A stretch of DNA of 64,000 bases from Bacteroides sp. (GTDB lineage: Bacteria > Bacteroidota > Bacteroidia > Bacteroidales > Muribaculaceae): the NCBI GenBank assembly GCA_023665145.1, contig JAMPEM010000008.1, forward strand, positions 1 to 64,000, read 5' to 3'. Of this stretch, positions 30,901 through 38,854 are shown piece by piece. The position numbers and the translations under genes are program-made. Within the stretch, counting starts at the first letter, position 1. Each line of letters starts with the position of its first letter. The notes under the pieces were generated by a model. The model had not been told where the DNA came from and searched no databases. It saw nothing but the letters and a program-made list of their open reading frames with translations.

Positions 30901-31429
30901 CTTTGGCATTGAAGATTCTGACAATAATTGGTATGACTCACAAACAACATGCGATGGGGCAGAAATTGTATCTTCACAACGTATGGCTTCTGGTGAGATT
31001 GCGTACCGATTAGGAGAAGCATTTGGCCAGACTATCGGAGAAGACTTACATCCGGTGTTAAATGGAGCTAAGGTTTATAAAGTGAATTACGTGCTTCTCA
31101 CAGACATCGATGAAAATATAAATCTACTCGACAGCGCAGAGTCTATTATCTATGTTAATGAAAATCTTCCTGAACAATTGGATGGTGAGGAAACTCATTG
31201 GTATGAAGATGCAGCAATGACTCAACCGGTAAAAGTAATCAACTGCGACAAATCCTTATATCTTAAACTTGGTAAATTACCGGAATCCATTAATGATATT
31301 CTGCTTGACAATGTCACCAATGCCCGTTGGTACAACTTGCAAGGAACTGAGATCACTGCTCCTGAGAATGGTGAGCATGGAATTTTTATCAGAGTTCGAG
31401 ATGGAAGAAGTGAGAAGATAATTCTCTAA
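27941..31429 (+). CDS. Large secreted protein of the cobalamin operon, GLUG-like region, unknown function
   Basis: A 1162-residue protein, third gene after the cobalamin riboswitch and 27 nt behind the propeller gene with no promoter or terminator between. The signal peptide is about residues 1-20 (ends CNAA, no lipobox). Residues about 20-750 are beta-rich with no family I recognise, perhaps several Ig-like sandwiches. Residues about 775-960 hold a GLUG-type segment: ISTAAELAWLAKAV, ADIDLGNYEWIPIG, YIGSFYGNFHNVTYL, CGLFGFLG, GGISGYHSNG, AGISGYVCD, repeated glycine-centred beta turns. The last 37 residues (WYNLQGTEITAPENGEHGIF) form the same sorting-like tail as its neighbour. It could be a surface cobalamin-binding or adhesin protein; this is inference from context. 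Confidence 0.85.
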   Translation: MKKLFISGILAVLSIPVCNAAPIKVIMNSISETMNLLTEDGTPINVGVPDERVYQLDVPAGKYVLSGIDSENRVNGSIMMTVEERNDVQEFKVFTQDMYVTNRDEDKNYWVYGKDYTMDVKVTSRDGISMNVTLGDGNYEYGKSVLVFSGNSINIEFKPIGERIEQGYMSIFRSGTVTFNSRWSGDIPIGSDFVVTLPKDAGIEVGQKGAHFTDFDLCNPTSTGMEGDIKKVTYHLAGGQKYNVRTWKKEGLTQALYFVKSDEVQTMQFTEADYAAYNPKQINHDTNSNGGYETGNIFVNINERNHLVMEVGEIFDAHAMRSWELTDTQIDNYFFEPDFHYSIINLDGSPSKGVIEISSDETTSSWRTIKAIGEGSVIVLVTYDAIGVTRNGKDTPYMGGQYWGAIWPENTAAYVITVGNTSSSIKPNMTVNEKYNTNENGEILGRLAGKNVDSEHDVFYYLDSQEGYNFTFKPEGVSKVEIAYPVIGEQAATYLGFGNDGVTLNSDGSYNVLLRFGRNIVKMTDASGKSVFQVLNAKPCHREIINETREGSEKFYPGDKIKIQYSGLHHPANKLAAVYNMSAYVTYNGIPNGSSLVLGSGQYTFGSSPSAQAVEIEIPEEYDIKEHPSYILNNGVIQVNGFGDPIGAHRTISKSTGRYPNFTAVVLKSYWGTIPDIEIPLTSRKQFSVKLDCNVENANISLIKGDKEMVADEKGIYTLMSGSYNLKATAKDYHCFTYNFEITDDMDETLTIPVIMDYSEGCWDGMTTTEPKIKDNKYQISTAAELAWLAKAVNEGITNQDAELTADIDLGNYEWIPIGATRSSAYIGSFYGNFHNVTYLNINQPGNGFYCGLFGFLGSYDKSGYIEGVDVSGRIIGNIYCGGISGYHSNGTITKCANRAEIKGNSCVAGISGYVCDTSIITDCYNTGDISAEEAVSGIGANNEEGLIMRNVLNIGKLSADSDIAPCALDVWDPFGEGVKGGDLTNLFGIEDSDNNWYDSQTTCDGAEIVSSQRMASGEIAYRLGEAFGQTIGEDLHPVLNGAKVYKVNYVLLTDIDENINLLDSAESIIYVNENLPEQLDGEETHWYEDAAMTQPVKVINCDKSLYLKLGKLPESINDILLDNVTNARWYNLQGTEITAPENGEHGIFIRVRDGRSEKIIL

Positions 31430-31455
31430 TCAGCAATACGATTTAATCAATAAGA

Positions 31456-31496
31456 TAGGACGGACTCCAATTTTTGGGGTTCGTCTTACTTTTTGC
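31456..31496 (+). terminator. Rho-independent terminator of the cobalamin operon
   Basis: The arms GACGGACTCC (31459-31468) and GGGGTTCGTC (31476-31485), with two G-T wobbles, are followed by TTACTTTTT. The hairpin lies 30 nt after the last gene of the operon. Confidence 0.8.
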
Positions 31497-31635
31497 TGAC
31501 AACTTCTAATTATGAACATTGATAATTATATATGCGTTGTGATATTGTAGAAAGCAAAATTACTTGAAATAGCACGTAATTTATAAATATTTTTTGCAAT
31601 TGAAAGAAACTATATATAACTCAAAAATCAATAGT

Positions 31636-32817
31636 ATGGGTAATCCATTATTTAACATTCCTTATGGGCTTTACATTGTCACTGCCAATTCTGACGGCAA
31701 AGATAACGGTTGCATTTCAAATACGTTTGAACAAGTGACGGACAAGCCACTTCAAGTATCTATTTGTCTTAACAAGGGGAATTTGACAACTGAAATGATT
31801 CAAAAATCGGGAATTTTTACGGTTTCTATATTAAATGAAAAGGCGGACTTTTCTCTATTCAAACGATTCGGTTTTCAGTCAGGACGAGATGTTGATAAAT
31901 TTAAGGATTTTGAAGAATCCAAACGTTTGTCAAATGGCACACTTGCCGTTACAGAGGTAACAAATTCATATATATGTGTGAAGGTTTCCCAAGCTATAGA
32001 TCTTGTTACACATTTGATGTTCATAGGAGAGGTTACTGAGATGGAAGAACTAAACCCGGTACCAACATCCACTTATTCTTATTACCAAGATCATATAAAA
32101 CCCCGCCCACAAAAATCGGAAGCCTCAGCTGCCGGTCATACAGTTTGGCGTTGCAAGGTATGCGGCTATGAATATGTAGGTGAAGAAATGCCTGAAGATT
32201 TTGTTTGTCCTATTTGCAAGCATCCTACCTCTGATTTTGAAAAAGTGGAAGTTACGGATAATGTATCAGATCATCCGGCAAATCAATATTCCGGCACTAA
32301 GACAGAGAAGAATCTGCAAGAAGCATTTGCCGGAGAAAGTATGGCTCGCAATAAGTATACCTATTTCGCTTCAGTCGCAAAAAAGAATGGATATGAACAG
32401 ATTGCTGCATTGTTCCTTAAAACTGCAGATAATGAGAGAGAACATGCTGAACTATGGTGCAAGGCTCTTGGCGGTGTAAGTGAAGATACAGCAGTGAATC
32501 TCCTTCATGCAGCCGAAGGGGAGAATTATGAATGGACTGATATGTATGAGCGCTTTGCGAAAGATGCCGAAGAAGAGGGATTTGCTCAGTTGGCAAAACA
32601 GTTCAGATTAGTTGCGGCAATAGAGAAACATCATGAAGAGAGATACCGCAAACTTCTATTTAATGTAGAAGCACATGAGGTGTTCCGCAAAGCCGGAGTA
32701 ACAGTATGGGAATGTAGAAATTGCGGACATATATGCATAGGGACGGAGGCTCCGGAAGTCTGTCCGGTATGTTTCCACAAACAAAGTTATTTTGAAATCC
32801 ATGCAGAGAATTGGTAA
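31636..32817 (+). CDS. Flavin reductase-rubredoxin-rubrerythrin-rubredoxin fusion protein
   Basis: A 393-residue cytoplasmic four-module redox protein. Residues about 1-150 are an FMN-binding flavin-reductase domain ([25 protein letters not shown]). Residues about 171-195 are a rubredoxin with two CxxC pairs, CKVCGY and CPICKH. Residues about 225-350 are a ferritin-like rubrerythrin diiron domain with [21 protein letters not shown], and a second helix pair ending IEKHHEERY. Residues about 357-385 are a second rubredoxin, CRNCGH and CPVCFH. It should pass electrons from FMNH2 through rubredoxin to the diiron site to reduce peroxide under microaerobic stress. ATG 31636 is preferred to the TTG at 31594. 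It appears monocistronic. Confidence 0.92.
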   Translation: MGNPLFNIPYGLYIVTANSDGKDNGCISNTFEQVTDKPLQVSICLNKGNLTTEMIQKSGIFTVSILNEKADFSLFKRFGFQSGRDVDKFKDFEESKRLSNGTLAVTEVTNSYICVKVSQAIDLVTHLMFIGEVTEMEELNPVPTSTYSYYQDHIKPRPQKSEASAAGHTVWRCKVCGYEYVGEEMPEDFVCPICKHPTSDFEKVEVTDNVSDHPANQYSGTKTEKNLQEAFAGESMARNKYTYFASVAKKNGYEQIAALFLKTADNEREHAELWCKALGGVSEDTAVNLLHAAEGENYEWTDMYERFAKDAEEEGFAQLAKQFRLVAAIEKHHEERYRKLLFNVEAHEVFRKAGVTVWECRNCGHICIGTEAPEVCPVCFHKQSYFEIHAENW

Positions 32818-32840
32818 AAGATAATCTTCTTGATTGAATA

Positions 32841-32890
32841 TAGCAGCTGTCTTGGTTTGTCATTTGATATGACACATTAGACGGCTGCTA
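32841..32890 (+). terminator. Terminator after the rubrerythrin fusion gene
   Basis: The outer stem TAGCAGCTGTCT (32841-32852) pairs with AGACGGCTGCTA (32879-32890) with one wobble. An inner TGTCAT/TATGACA helix extends it. ATATTATTT follows. Confidence 0.75.
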
Positions 32891-33042
32891 ATATTATTTA
32901 AAATTAAACAAACTGACGTTAAAAACATTTAAAAATTAAGGTGAATTGTAATATTTGGCAAAAAAATTGCATTATATATTAGGGACATCTATAACTAATA
33001 TTGAAGAGAAAAGATTGTTCCAAGAACGAAAAAACATTTAAC

Positions 33043-34518
33043 ATGGGAAAAATAACAATACCAACAGTTATCTCCGGAATTACGATGTTATTAACATCAT
33101 CAGCATATGCGAATGCAACTTATGATGTAAGGACTCCGGAATTTATCCGCACAGCAACATCACAAAGTTTTGATACGGATTTTACAACTGCGGCAGAAAA
33201 GACAGTCAACGCTGTGGTCTGCATAAAAAGTTATGCAACTCAGCCTCAACGAGGATACAACCAGCAAGGATATGATCCTTTTGATATGTTTGACTTTTTC
33301 TTTGGTAGTCCATCTCCACGTCAGCAACAACCCGGACGTCAGAACCGCAAAAATGAACCCGTTCAGACAGGTTTGGGATCGGGAGTAATTATATCAGAAA
33401 ATGGATATATTGTGACAAACAATCATGTCATAGATGGAGCAGACAGGCTTGAAGTCCTTTTAAATGATAACTCAACATTGGATGCAAAGATTATAGGAAC
33501 AGATGAAGCGACCGATCTTGCATTGATAAAAATAGATGCCACAGGGCTATCTCCTATCAGTTTTGGCGACAGCGAGAATTTGAAAGTAGGAGAATGGGTT
33601 CTTGCGGTAGGAAATCCATTTGGGTTTAATTCTACAGTAACCGCCGGAATTGTTAGTGCCAAGGCTCGTAGTCTTGGACAAAACGGTAACGGGAAAGTAG
33701 GTATCGAATCTTTTATTCAGACAGATGCTGCATTGAATCCGGGAAATTCCGGAGGTGCATTGGTAAATCTGAAGGGAGACCTCGTAGGTATAAATTCAGC
33801 GATTTACAGCAATACCGGAACATACGCCGGATTCTCGTTTGCTATTCCTACCACAATTGTGAAGAAAGTAATCAGCGATATCAAACAATATGGCACAGTG
33901 CAACGTGCGGTGCTTGGATGTACAGTAGCAAATCTGGATGCCAAATTGGCAAAGGAAAAGAAGATAACAACTACGAAGTCCGGAGTGCTTGTAATAAATG
34001 TAAGCGATCGCAGCACTGCAAAAGAGCTTGGACTGCAAGAGGATGATGTAATTACAGCTATCAATGGAGTGGATGTGCATACGATATCGGAATTGTCCGA
34101 GCAGATGAGTAAATTCCGCCCCGGAGAACAGATTTCCGTAACATATTATCGAGACAACAAGAAAGAGACAAAAAGCGCCACATTGAGAAATACTCAAGGA
34201 AACACAAATGTGACTAAGAAGAATGACTTCTCTGAGGCCGGTTGCATCTTCATGAAGACAAGTGAATCTACGCTGGAGCATCTTGGCATTTCTTCGGGAG
34301 TCCAGGTACAAGAAGTTAAAGCCGGGCCATTTAAGGAAGCCGGAGTAAAGGCCGGATACATAGTGATCGAAGTTAATGGACAAAAAGTATCCACTCCGGA
34401 TGATATCGAATTGATATATAATCGCGTGATGAAGGGCGATGACGATAAGGTGTTGGTATTACATGGCATTTATTCTACCGGCAAAAAGGCTTACTATGCT
34501 GTGAATCTTGAGGAGTGA
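33043..34518 (+). CDS. degP: Periplasmic HtrA/DegP-type serine protease
   Basis: Envelope quality-control protease and chaperone of 491 residues. The signal peptide is about residues 1-25 (IPTVISGITMLLTSSAYA). The trypsin-like domain carries the full triad: H128 in NNHVI, D158 in TDLAL and S236 in NPGNSGGAL. A long Gln/Pro/Phe-rich loop (about 65-105) before the catalytic histidine resembles the LA regulatory loop. Two PDZ domains follow (about 290-380 and 400-490), the second somewhat degenerate. ATG 33043 is used because an in-frame TTG at 33001 would add a charged leader. It precedes rpoD, an arrangement I recall from other Bacteroidales. Confidence 0.95.
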   Translation: MGKITIPTVISGITMLLTSSAYANATYDVRTPEFIRTATSQSFDTDFTTAAEKTVNAVVCIKSYATQPQRGYNQQGYDPFDMFDFFFGSPSPRQQQPGRQNRKNEPVQTGLGSGVIISENGYIVTNNHVIDGADRLEVLLNDNSTLDAKIIGTDEATDLALIKIDATGLSPISFGDSENLKVGEWVLAVGNPFGFNSTVTAGIVSAKARSLGQNGNGKVGIESFIQTDAALNPGNSGGALVNLKGDLVGINSAIYSNTGTYAGFSFAIPTTIVKKVISDIKQYGTVQRAVLGCTVANLDAKLAKEKKITTTKSGVLVINVSDRSTAKELGLQEDDVITAINGVDVHTISELSEQMSKFRPGEQISVTYYRDNKKETKSATLRNTQGNTNVTKKNDFSEAGCIFMKTSESTLEHLGISSGVQVQEVKAGPFKEAGVKAGYIVIEVNGQKVSTPDDIELIYNRVMKGDDDKVLVLHGIYSTGKKAYYAVNLEE

Positions 34519-34546
34519 ATAACCTCCTAATGAGGAAAATGATCAG

Positions 34547-34576
34547 AGGGTATGTTTAAAGCTTTAAGCATACCCT
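34547..34576 (+). terminator. Hairpin after the HtrA gene
   Basis: AGGGTATGTTTAAA (34547-34560) and TTTAAGCATACCCT (34563-34576) form a 14-bp stem with one wobble and a very tight loop, followed by TAATTATTG. The U-tract is weak. Confidence 0.65.
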
Positions 34577-34752
34577 TAATTATTGAAATACATAATGATA
34601 TTGATATACAAAAACCAACATTGGAATAAATAAAAAATTTTTTCTAAATAAGCACAACAATTTATTATATTTCAACGTTATTATTAAGATATATAATGCG
34701 CACAAACGAAATATATATAGTAGTGACGATTGTATATTAGCTAAGAATTTAT

Positions 34753-34760
34753 TAATTTTG
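34753..34760 (+). promoter_or_regulatory. Promoter for rpoD (-7 TAATTTTG)
   Basis: TAATTTTG with TTG at 34730-34732 and a 20-nt spacer; the rpoD ATG is 23 nt downstream of the element. Confidence 0.75.
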
Positions 34761-34783
34761 CGTAAATTTTTGGAAAGTCAGAA

Positions 34784-35644
34784 ATGAGACAACTTAAAAT
34801 TACCAAGTCAATAACCAACAGAGAGTCAGCCTCTCTTGATAAATATTTGCAAGAAATAGGCCGTGAAGAATTAATTACGGTTGCAGAAGAAGTGGAGCTT
34901 GCACAACGAATCAAGCAGGGAGATAAGAAGGCGCTTGACAAGTTGACGCGTGCAAATTTGCGTTTTGTGGTTTCTGTAGCCAAGCAGTATCAGAATCAAG
35001 GATTAAGTCTTCCTGATTTGATAAATGAAGGAAATCTTGGTTTGATACGTGCAGCACAAAAATTTGACGAGACGAGGGGGTTCAAATTTATCTCATATGC
35101 AGTATGGTGGATACGCCAATCAATATTACAAGCACTCGCTGAACAGTCGAGAATTGTAAGATTGCCATTAAATCAAGTTGGCTCATTAAATAAGATATCA
35201 AAAGAGATATCTAAATTCGAGCAAGAGAATGAAAGAAAGCCAAGTACAGAAGAACTTAGCGAGAATTTGGGAATTCCTACTGATAAAATAGCCGATACGC
35301 TTAAAGTGTCCGGACGTCATATTTCAGTGGATGCCCCATTTGTGGAAGGTGAAGACAATTCCCTTCTTGATGTAATCGCGAATGAAGACAGTCCGATGGC
35401 TGATTCAAATTTAAATCAAGAGTCGTTGCAGAAAGAGGTGGACAGAGCACTTCAGCAACTTGTGGACAGAGAACGAGAGATTCTAAAAATGTTCTTTGGA
35501 ATAGGATGTCAGGAAATGACTCTGGAGGAAATAGGTGCTAAATTTGATTTGACCCGAGAGAGAGTCCGTCAGATTAAAGAGAAAGCAATACGAAGGCTTA
35601 AAGGACAGAAAAGTCGACTACTAAAATCATATTTAGGACAGTAA
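34784..35644 (+). CDS. rpoD: Primary RNA polymerase sigma factor (sigma-70 family, Bacteroidetes type)
   Basis: Directs RNA polymerase to the TTG/TAnnTTTG promoters seen throughout the window. It has 286 residues and lacks region 1.1, as is usual for Bacteroidetes primary sigma factors. Region 1.2 is at about 15-45 ([16 protein letters not shown]). Region 2 is at about 50-125, with the core-binding [15 protein letters not shown] and the -10-reading segment [17 protein letters not shown]. Region 3 is at about 130-210. Region 4.2 has the helix-turn-helix [20 protein letters not shown] near the C-terminus. It is monocistronic between its own promoter and a strong terminator. Confidence 0.97.
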   Translation: MRQLKITKSITNRESASLDKYLQEIGREELITVAEEVELAQRIKQGDKKALDKLTRANLRFVVSVAKQYQNQGLSLPDLINEGNLGLIRAAQKFDETRGFKFISYAVWWIRQSILQALAEQSRIVRLPLNQVGSLNKISKEISKFEQENERKPSTEELSENLGIPTDKIADTLKVSGRHISVDAPFVEGEDNSLLDVIANEDSPMADSNLNQESLQKEVDRALQQLVDREREILKMFFGIGCQEMTLEEIGAKFDLTRERVRQIKEKAIRRLKGQKSRLLKSYLGQ

Positions 35645-35648
35645 AACA

Positions 35649-35692
35649 AGCAATAAGGAGACAGAGATAAAAAATCTGTCTCCTATTGCTTT
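35649..35692 (+). terminator. Rho-independent terminator of rpoD
   Basis: AGCAATAAGGAGACAGA pairs with TCTGTCTCCTATTGCT around an A-rich loop, with one bulge, starting 5 nt after the rpoD stop. TTG then A+T-rich sequence follows. Confidence 0.8.
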
Positions 35693-35730
35693 GATATTGC
35701 TTAATTCTTGCATATTCACAATAAAATGTG

Positions 35731-35738
35731 TAATTTTG
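35731..35738 (+). promoter_or_regulatory. Promoter for the 35.7-43.4 kb gene cluster (-7 TAATTTTG)
   Basis: TAATTTTG with TTG at 35708-35710 and a 20-nt spacer, 19 nt before the first ATG. Confidence 0.75.
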
Positions 35739-35757
35739 CATAACAAGCAGGACTAAT

Positions 35758-36444
35758 ATGTCAAGAAAAATAGGAAAGCAACCTACATCGCTGAAACTAT
35801 ATTGGAGGCAATTTTTAACGTTATGCCTATTTATTCTATGCAGCTTTGCAATTTCTGCGCAGCAGAGAAATGATGCACAGCAAGTAAAGAGTATAACCGG
35901 TACAGACAGCATAGCGAAAGTAGAGGCTGACGCTTCGGGACACAAGTTGAGAGAAAGTATTTTCCCGGTCGGTTCACGAAGTCTGGCCTTTTCTCATTTT
36001 ACCTGGGGTGCGGAAATCGGTTCTTCTATTGACATGTCAGGCAATGATATGTCAACATTTGACATTGATGTAATCGTCGGTTATAAAAATAATTTTATAC
36101 GTACCTTGGGAATGGGCGTCGGTGTACATAGGGCATTTGGAAACACATCAACATTTATTCCATTGTATGCTGTATTTCGCAGCTCATTCAGGACACGTCC
36201 ATCCATCGCATTTGTGAATTTAAAGTTAGGATATTCATTCAATACGGTAAAAGACACCGACACGTCAAGTGGAACGAAAATGAGTCTTGGTGTAGGTTTT
36301 AATCTAGCAATGTCAAAACGATTCCAGAGTCACTTGATCATAGGCGGCGAATACTTTAGACTTGACAATAATCAAGCACTTGCAGCCGGGCTAAGAGTGA
36401 GAGATTTATTCTTGGCTCAAATTTCCTTCGGAATGAATTTTTAA
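35758..36444 (+). CDS. Outer-membrane beta-barrel-like protein, hypothetical
   Basis: A 228-residue exported protein. The signal peptide has a long n-region (SRKIGKQPTSLKLYWRQ) then FLTLCLFILCSFAISAQ, with cleavage about residue 35. After a polar linker (about 36-75), alternating amphipathic strands predict a small 8-stranded barrel: AFSHFTWGAEIGSSID, FDIDVIVGYKNNF, LGMGVGVHRAFG, FIPLYAVFRSSF, VNLKLGYSF, KMSLGVGFNLAM, SHLIIGGEYFRL, FLAQISFGMNF. It ends in phenylalanine, the usual barrel assembly signal. No specific family or function is recognised. It is first in a run of same-strand genes. Confidence 0.8.
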   Translation: MSRKIGKQPTSLKLYWRQFLTLCLFILCSFAISAQQRNDAQQVKSITGTDSIAKVEADASGHKLRESIFPVGSRSLAFSHFTWGAEIGSSIDMSGNDMSTFDIDVIVGYKNNFIRTLGMGVGVHRAFGNTSTFIPLYAVFRSSFRTRPSIAFVNLKLGYSFNTVKDTDTSSGTKMSLGVGFNLAMSKRFQSHLIIGGEYFRLDNNQALAAGLRVRDLFLAQISFGMNF

Positions 36445-36470
36445 CACACTACAAATTAAGAGTTATAAAT

Positions 36471-36989
36471 ATGAGGAGGGCAATACTAACATTTACTATA
36501 TTTTTGTTTGCAGCAATTTTATCCTTTGCAGAAGGGCTTGTGATTGTACATTCGGAATCAAAACTGTATGATCAGCCCAGTATGAAAGGTTATGTGACAT
36601 TAAATCGCAATAACGAAGAAGTAATTATTACTCCGGGGATGGTGTTTATCAGCAAAGAGAGTAAAAACGGATGGACGAGAATAGAGTATGTCCCGGGACT
36701 GAGTGCATATGTATTGGATAGTCATTTGAATGATGGTATAAGTATGCCCGAACCTGGTAGATATTTTATGAATAATGGTGAAAAGAAGGAATATGAGATA
36801 TCCAAATCAACATTTGTGTGGCAAATGAAATCTGTATCCGAGCCGAACGATGTAATCTTAACAGGAAAATCATTTGGAAATGTTGTGGTGTTTTTTGATA
36901 AGTTCAGCAATCCTTTGTACACACTAACCAAAGTTAACGGTGAGACATATTTATACACATACGATCCTGCCGTCACAAAATTCTTGTAA
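36471..36989 (+). CDS. Exported SH3-like domain protein, hypothetical
   Basis: A 172-residue protein with a signal peptide (about 1-20, ILTFTIFLFAAILSFA). Residues about 21-90 resemble a bacterial SH3 fold (VHSESKLYDQPSMKGYVTL; KNGWTRIEYVPGLSAYVLDSHL), of the kind that binds peptidoglycan or partner proteins. The remainder (about 95-172) is beta-rich and unassigned. It lies 26 nt after the barrel gene and 22 nt before the DUF1599 gene. I infer periplasmic location from the signal peptide without a lipobox. Confidence 0.75.
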   Translation: MRRAILTFTIFLFAAILSFAEGLVIVHSESKLYDQPSMKGYVTLNRNNEEVIITPGMVFISKESKNGWTRIEYVPGLSAYVLDSHLNDGISMPEPGRYFMNNGEKKEYEISKSTFVWQMKSVSEPNDVILTGKSFGNVVVFFDKFSNPLYTLTKVNGETYLYTYDPAVTKFL

Positions 36990-37011
36990 ATAAGTTGATT
37001 AACGAATCCTT

Positions 37012-37548
37012 ATGACACAGACAGAGAAAGAATTTCAATCCGCGATTGCGGAATGTAGAGATATATATATTAAAAAGATGATTGATTATGGCACATCATG
37101 GAGAGTGATGCGACCAACATCTTTGACAGATCAAATATTTATAAAAGCTCGAAGAATACGTTCGATTGAGGAGAAAAATGACCACAAAGTGGATGAAGGT
37201 ATTCGTCCGGAATTCATTGGAATAGTGAATTATTGTGCAATGGCATTGATACAATGCGAGATTGGACCGGGAGGGACATTGAGTGAGGAGGAAGCTGTAA
37301 GATTGTATGACAGAGCAATAAAACAATCTACAGATTTGATGCTCAATAAGAATCATGATTATGATGAGGCCTGGCGAATGATGAGAGTATCCAGTTTCAC
37401 TGATATAATTTTGCAAAAATTGTACAGGACTAAGGAGATAGAGGATCATCATGGTAAAACTCTTGTTTCAGAAGGAGTTGAGGCCAACTATATGGACATG
37501 ATAAATTACGCTATTTTTGCTTTAATCAAGCTTGATAATCGTGGATAA
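37012..37548 (+). CDS. DUF1599 (nucleotide modification associated domain 1) protein
   Basis: A 178-residue cytoplasmic protein made of two tandem copies of one helical module. The first (about 5-88) has MIDYGTSWRVMRPTSLTDQI and PEFIGIVNYCAMALIQ; the second (about 100-178) has NHDYDEAWRMMRVSSFTDII and ANYMDMINYAIFALIK. The Pfam name reflects association with phage DNA modification genes, but in Bacteroidetes it is a conserved chromosomal gene of unknown role. The conserved D/Y-W-R-M pattern and acidic residues suggest a nucleotide- or metal-binding pocket; that is inference. Its stop overlaps the start of the next gene. Confidence 0.88.
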   Translation: MTQTEKEFQSAIAECRDIYIKKMIDYGTSWRVMRPTSLTDQIFIKARRIRSIEEKNDHKVDEGIRPEFIGIVNYCAMALIQCEIGPGGTLSEEEAVRLYDRAIKQSTDLMLNKNHDYDEAWRMMRVSSFTDIILQKLYRTKEIEDHHGKTLVSEGVEANYMDMINYAIFALIKLDNRG

Positions 37549-38824
37549 AAAGCAAAAAGGGGATTTCGACAAAGCCACGCGATGGTATTTTCACTTAATT
37601 ACATGGATAGTGAGATTAAGTGTTGGTGGTGTATTTGTATTTTCGGGGTTTGTGAAATGTATAGATCCATGGGGAACGTTATATAAAATACATGATTATA
37701 TTGGGGTTATTGACTTCAATGTTCCGGACGATATAATCGTAGTAGCGGCTTTTGTGCTAGGTATAATTGAATTTCTTGTTGGGACATTGTTGATTTTGGG
37801 AATGTTTCGCAAATTCTCTTCTTGGCTTGTCTGTCTGATTATGCTATTTATGTTACCGCTTACGTTATGGATTGCTCTGTCAAATCCGGTTGCGGATTGC
37901 GGTTGCTTTGGAGATGCCTTTATTATTAGTAATTGGGCTACATTTTGGAAGAATATAGCACTAAGCGCAGGAGCAGTATGGCTACTTTTATATAACAAAC
38001 GAACTAGAAGTCTGATAAGTCCATATATTCAATGGATAGCATTAGTTGTTGCAGGCGTTTATGCCGCATTTATCTGTTTTGCAGGTTATTCTTATCAACC
38101 TTTGATTGATTTTCGGCCGTATAAAATTGGAACGAATCTCTATAAATCCGATGAAAATAATGATAATCCGAATTTTGTATTCATATATGAAAAGGATGGC
38201 ATTAAGAAGGAGTTTACAGAGGATAGTATTCCGGAAGATGGTGAAGGCTGGAATTTTGTGGATAGAAAAGAGATACACGTTTCTTCAGATTCCGGCCGAA
38301 AGGACAAAGATATTACAATTTGGGCCGAAAATGAGGAGCTTGATGTGACAGATGACGTTTTAGGCATTGGTGGGAAACAGTTAATCATGCTGATACCCAA
38401 TCTTTCAGACACCTCAATAGCAAGCAGTTATACAATAAATTCACTTAACAGTTGGGCCAAAAACAGAGATATTGATTTCTTTGCATTAGTAGCAGGATCC
38501 CATACAAATATTGAGGAATGGAAGGATTTGTCAATGTCAGACTATCCAATATACCGCACAGAGGATACTACAATAAAAGAGATAGCTAGAGGAAATCCTG
38601 CGCTGGTATATCTTGAAGAGGGAAATATTAAATGGAAAAGGACATTAAGAAGTATTCGGGTAGAGGATTTTCTTAATGCAGATACACCTGACGATCCAAT
38701 GGAATTTGCACATGATGATTTAACATTCCTTCTTAACATCACTTATTTGTATTTTGCAATATTTGCTGTATTAATTTTTCTATCGTTTTCTCCATCAATG
38801 GCGAAAATGATAAGAATAAAATGA
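37541..38824 (+). CDS. BT_3928-type DoxX/MauE-like membrane protein
   Basis: A protein of about 427 residues. The N-terminal membrane half holds four DoxX/MauE-like helices, with LSVGGVFVFSGFVKCIDPWGT (one helix, split by a conserved cysteine), FVLGIIEFLVGTLLILG, and the cysteine-bearing segment ADCGCFGD between helices. A periplasmic domain of about 170 residues follows, then a C-terminal helix near LYFAIFAVLIFLSF. The CGC pair could take part in thiol-disulfide chemistry, as in MauE/VKOR-like partners. I use the GTG at 37541, overlapping the previous stop; a TTG at 37532 is an alternative. Function is unknown. Confidence 0.82.
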   Translation: MDKKQKGDFDKATRWYFHLITWIVRLSVGGVFVFSGFVKCIDPWGTLYKIHDYIGVIDFNVPDDIIVVAAFVLGIIEFLVGTLLILGMFRKFSSWLVCLIMLFMLPLTLWIALSNPVADCGCFGDAFIISNWATFWKNIALSAGAVWLLLYNKRTRSLISPYIQWIALVVAGVYAAFICFAGYSYQPLIDFRPYKIGTNLYKSDENNDNPNFVFIYEKDGIKKEFTEDSIPEDGEGWNFVDRKEIHVSSDSGRKDKDITIWAENEELDVTDDVLGIGGKQLIMLIPNLSDTSIASSYTINSLNSWAKNRDIDFFALVAGSHTNIEEWKDLSMSDYPIYRTEDTTIKEIARGNPALVYLEEGNIKWKRTLRSIRVEDFLNADTPDDPMEFAHDDLTFLLNITYLYFAIFAVLIFLSFSPSMAKMIRIK

Positions 38825-38854
38825 TGATAGATATCCGCAACGATTATTGAATAT

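Noticed and set aside
32941..33042. Possible promoter TAATATTTG or TATATTAG before the HtrA gene
   Set aside because: Neither matches TAnnTTTG with proper spacing, so no promoter was assigned.
33796..34383. 195-codon open frame antisense to the HtrA gene
   Set aside because: Composition and cysteine-rich stretches are typical of a shadow frame; the sense protease has an intact triad.
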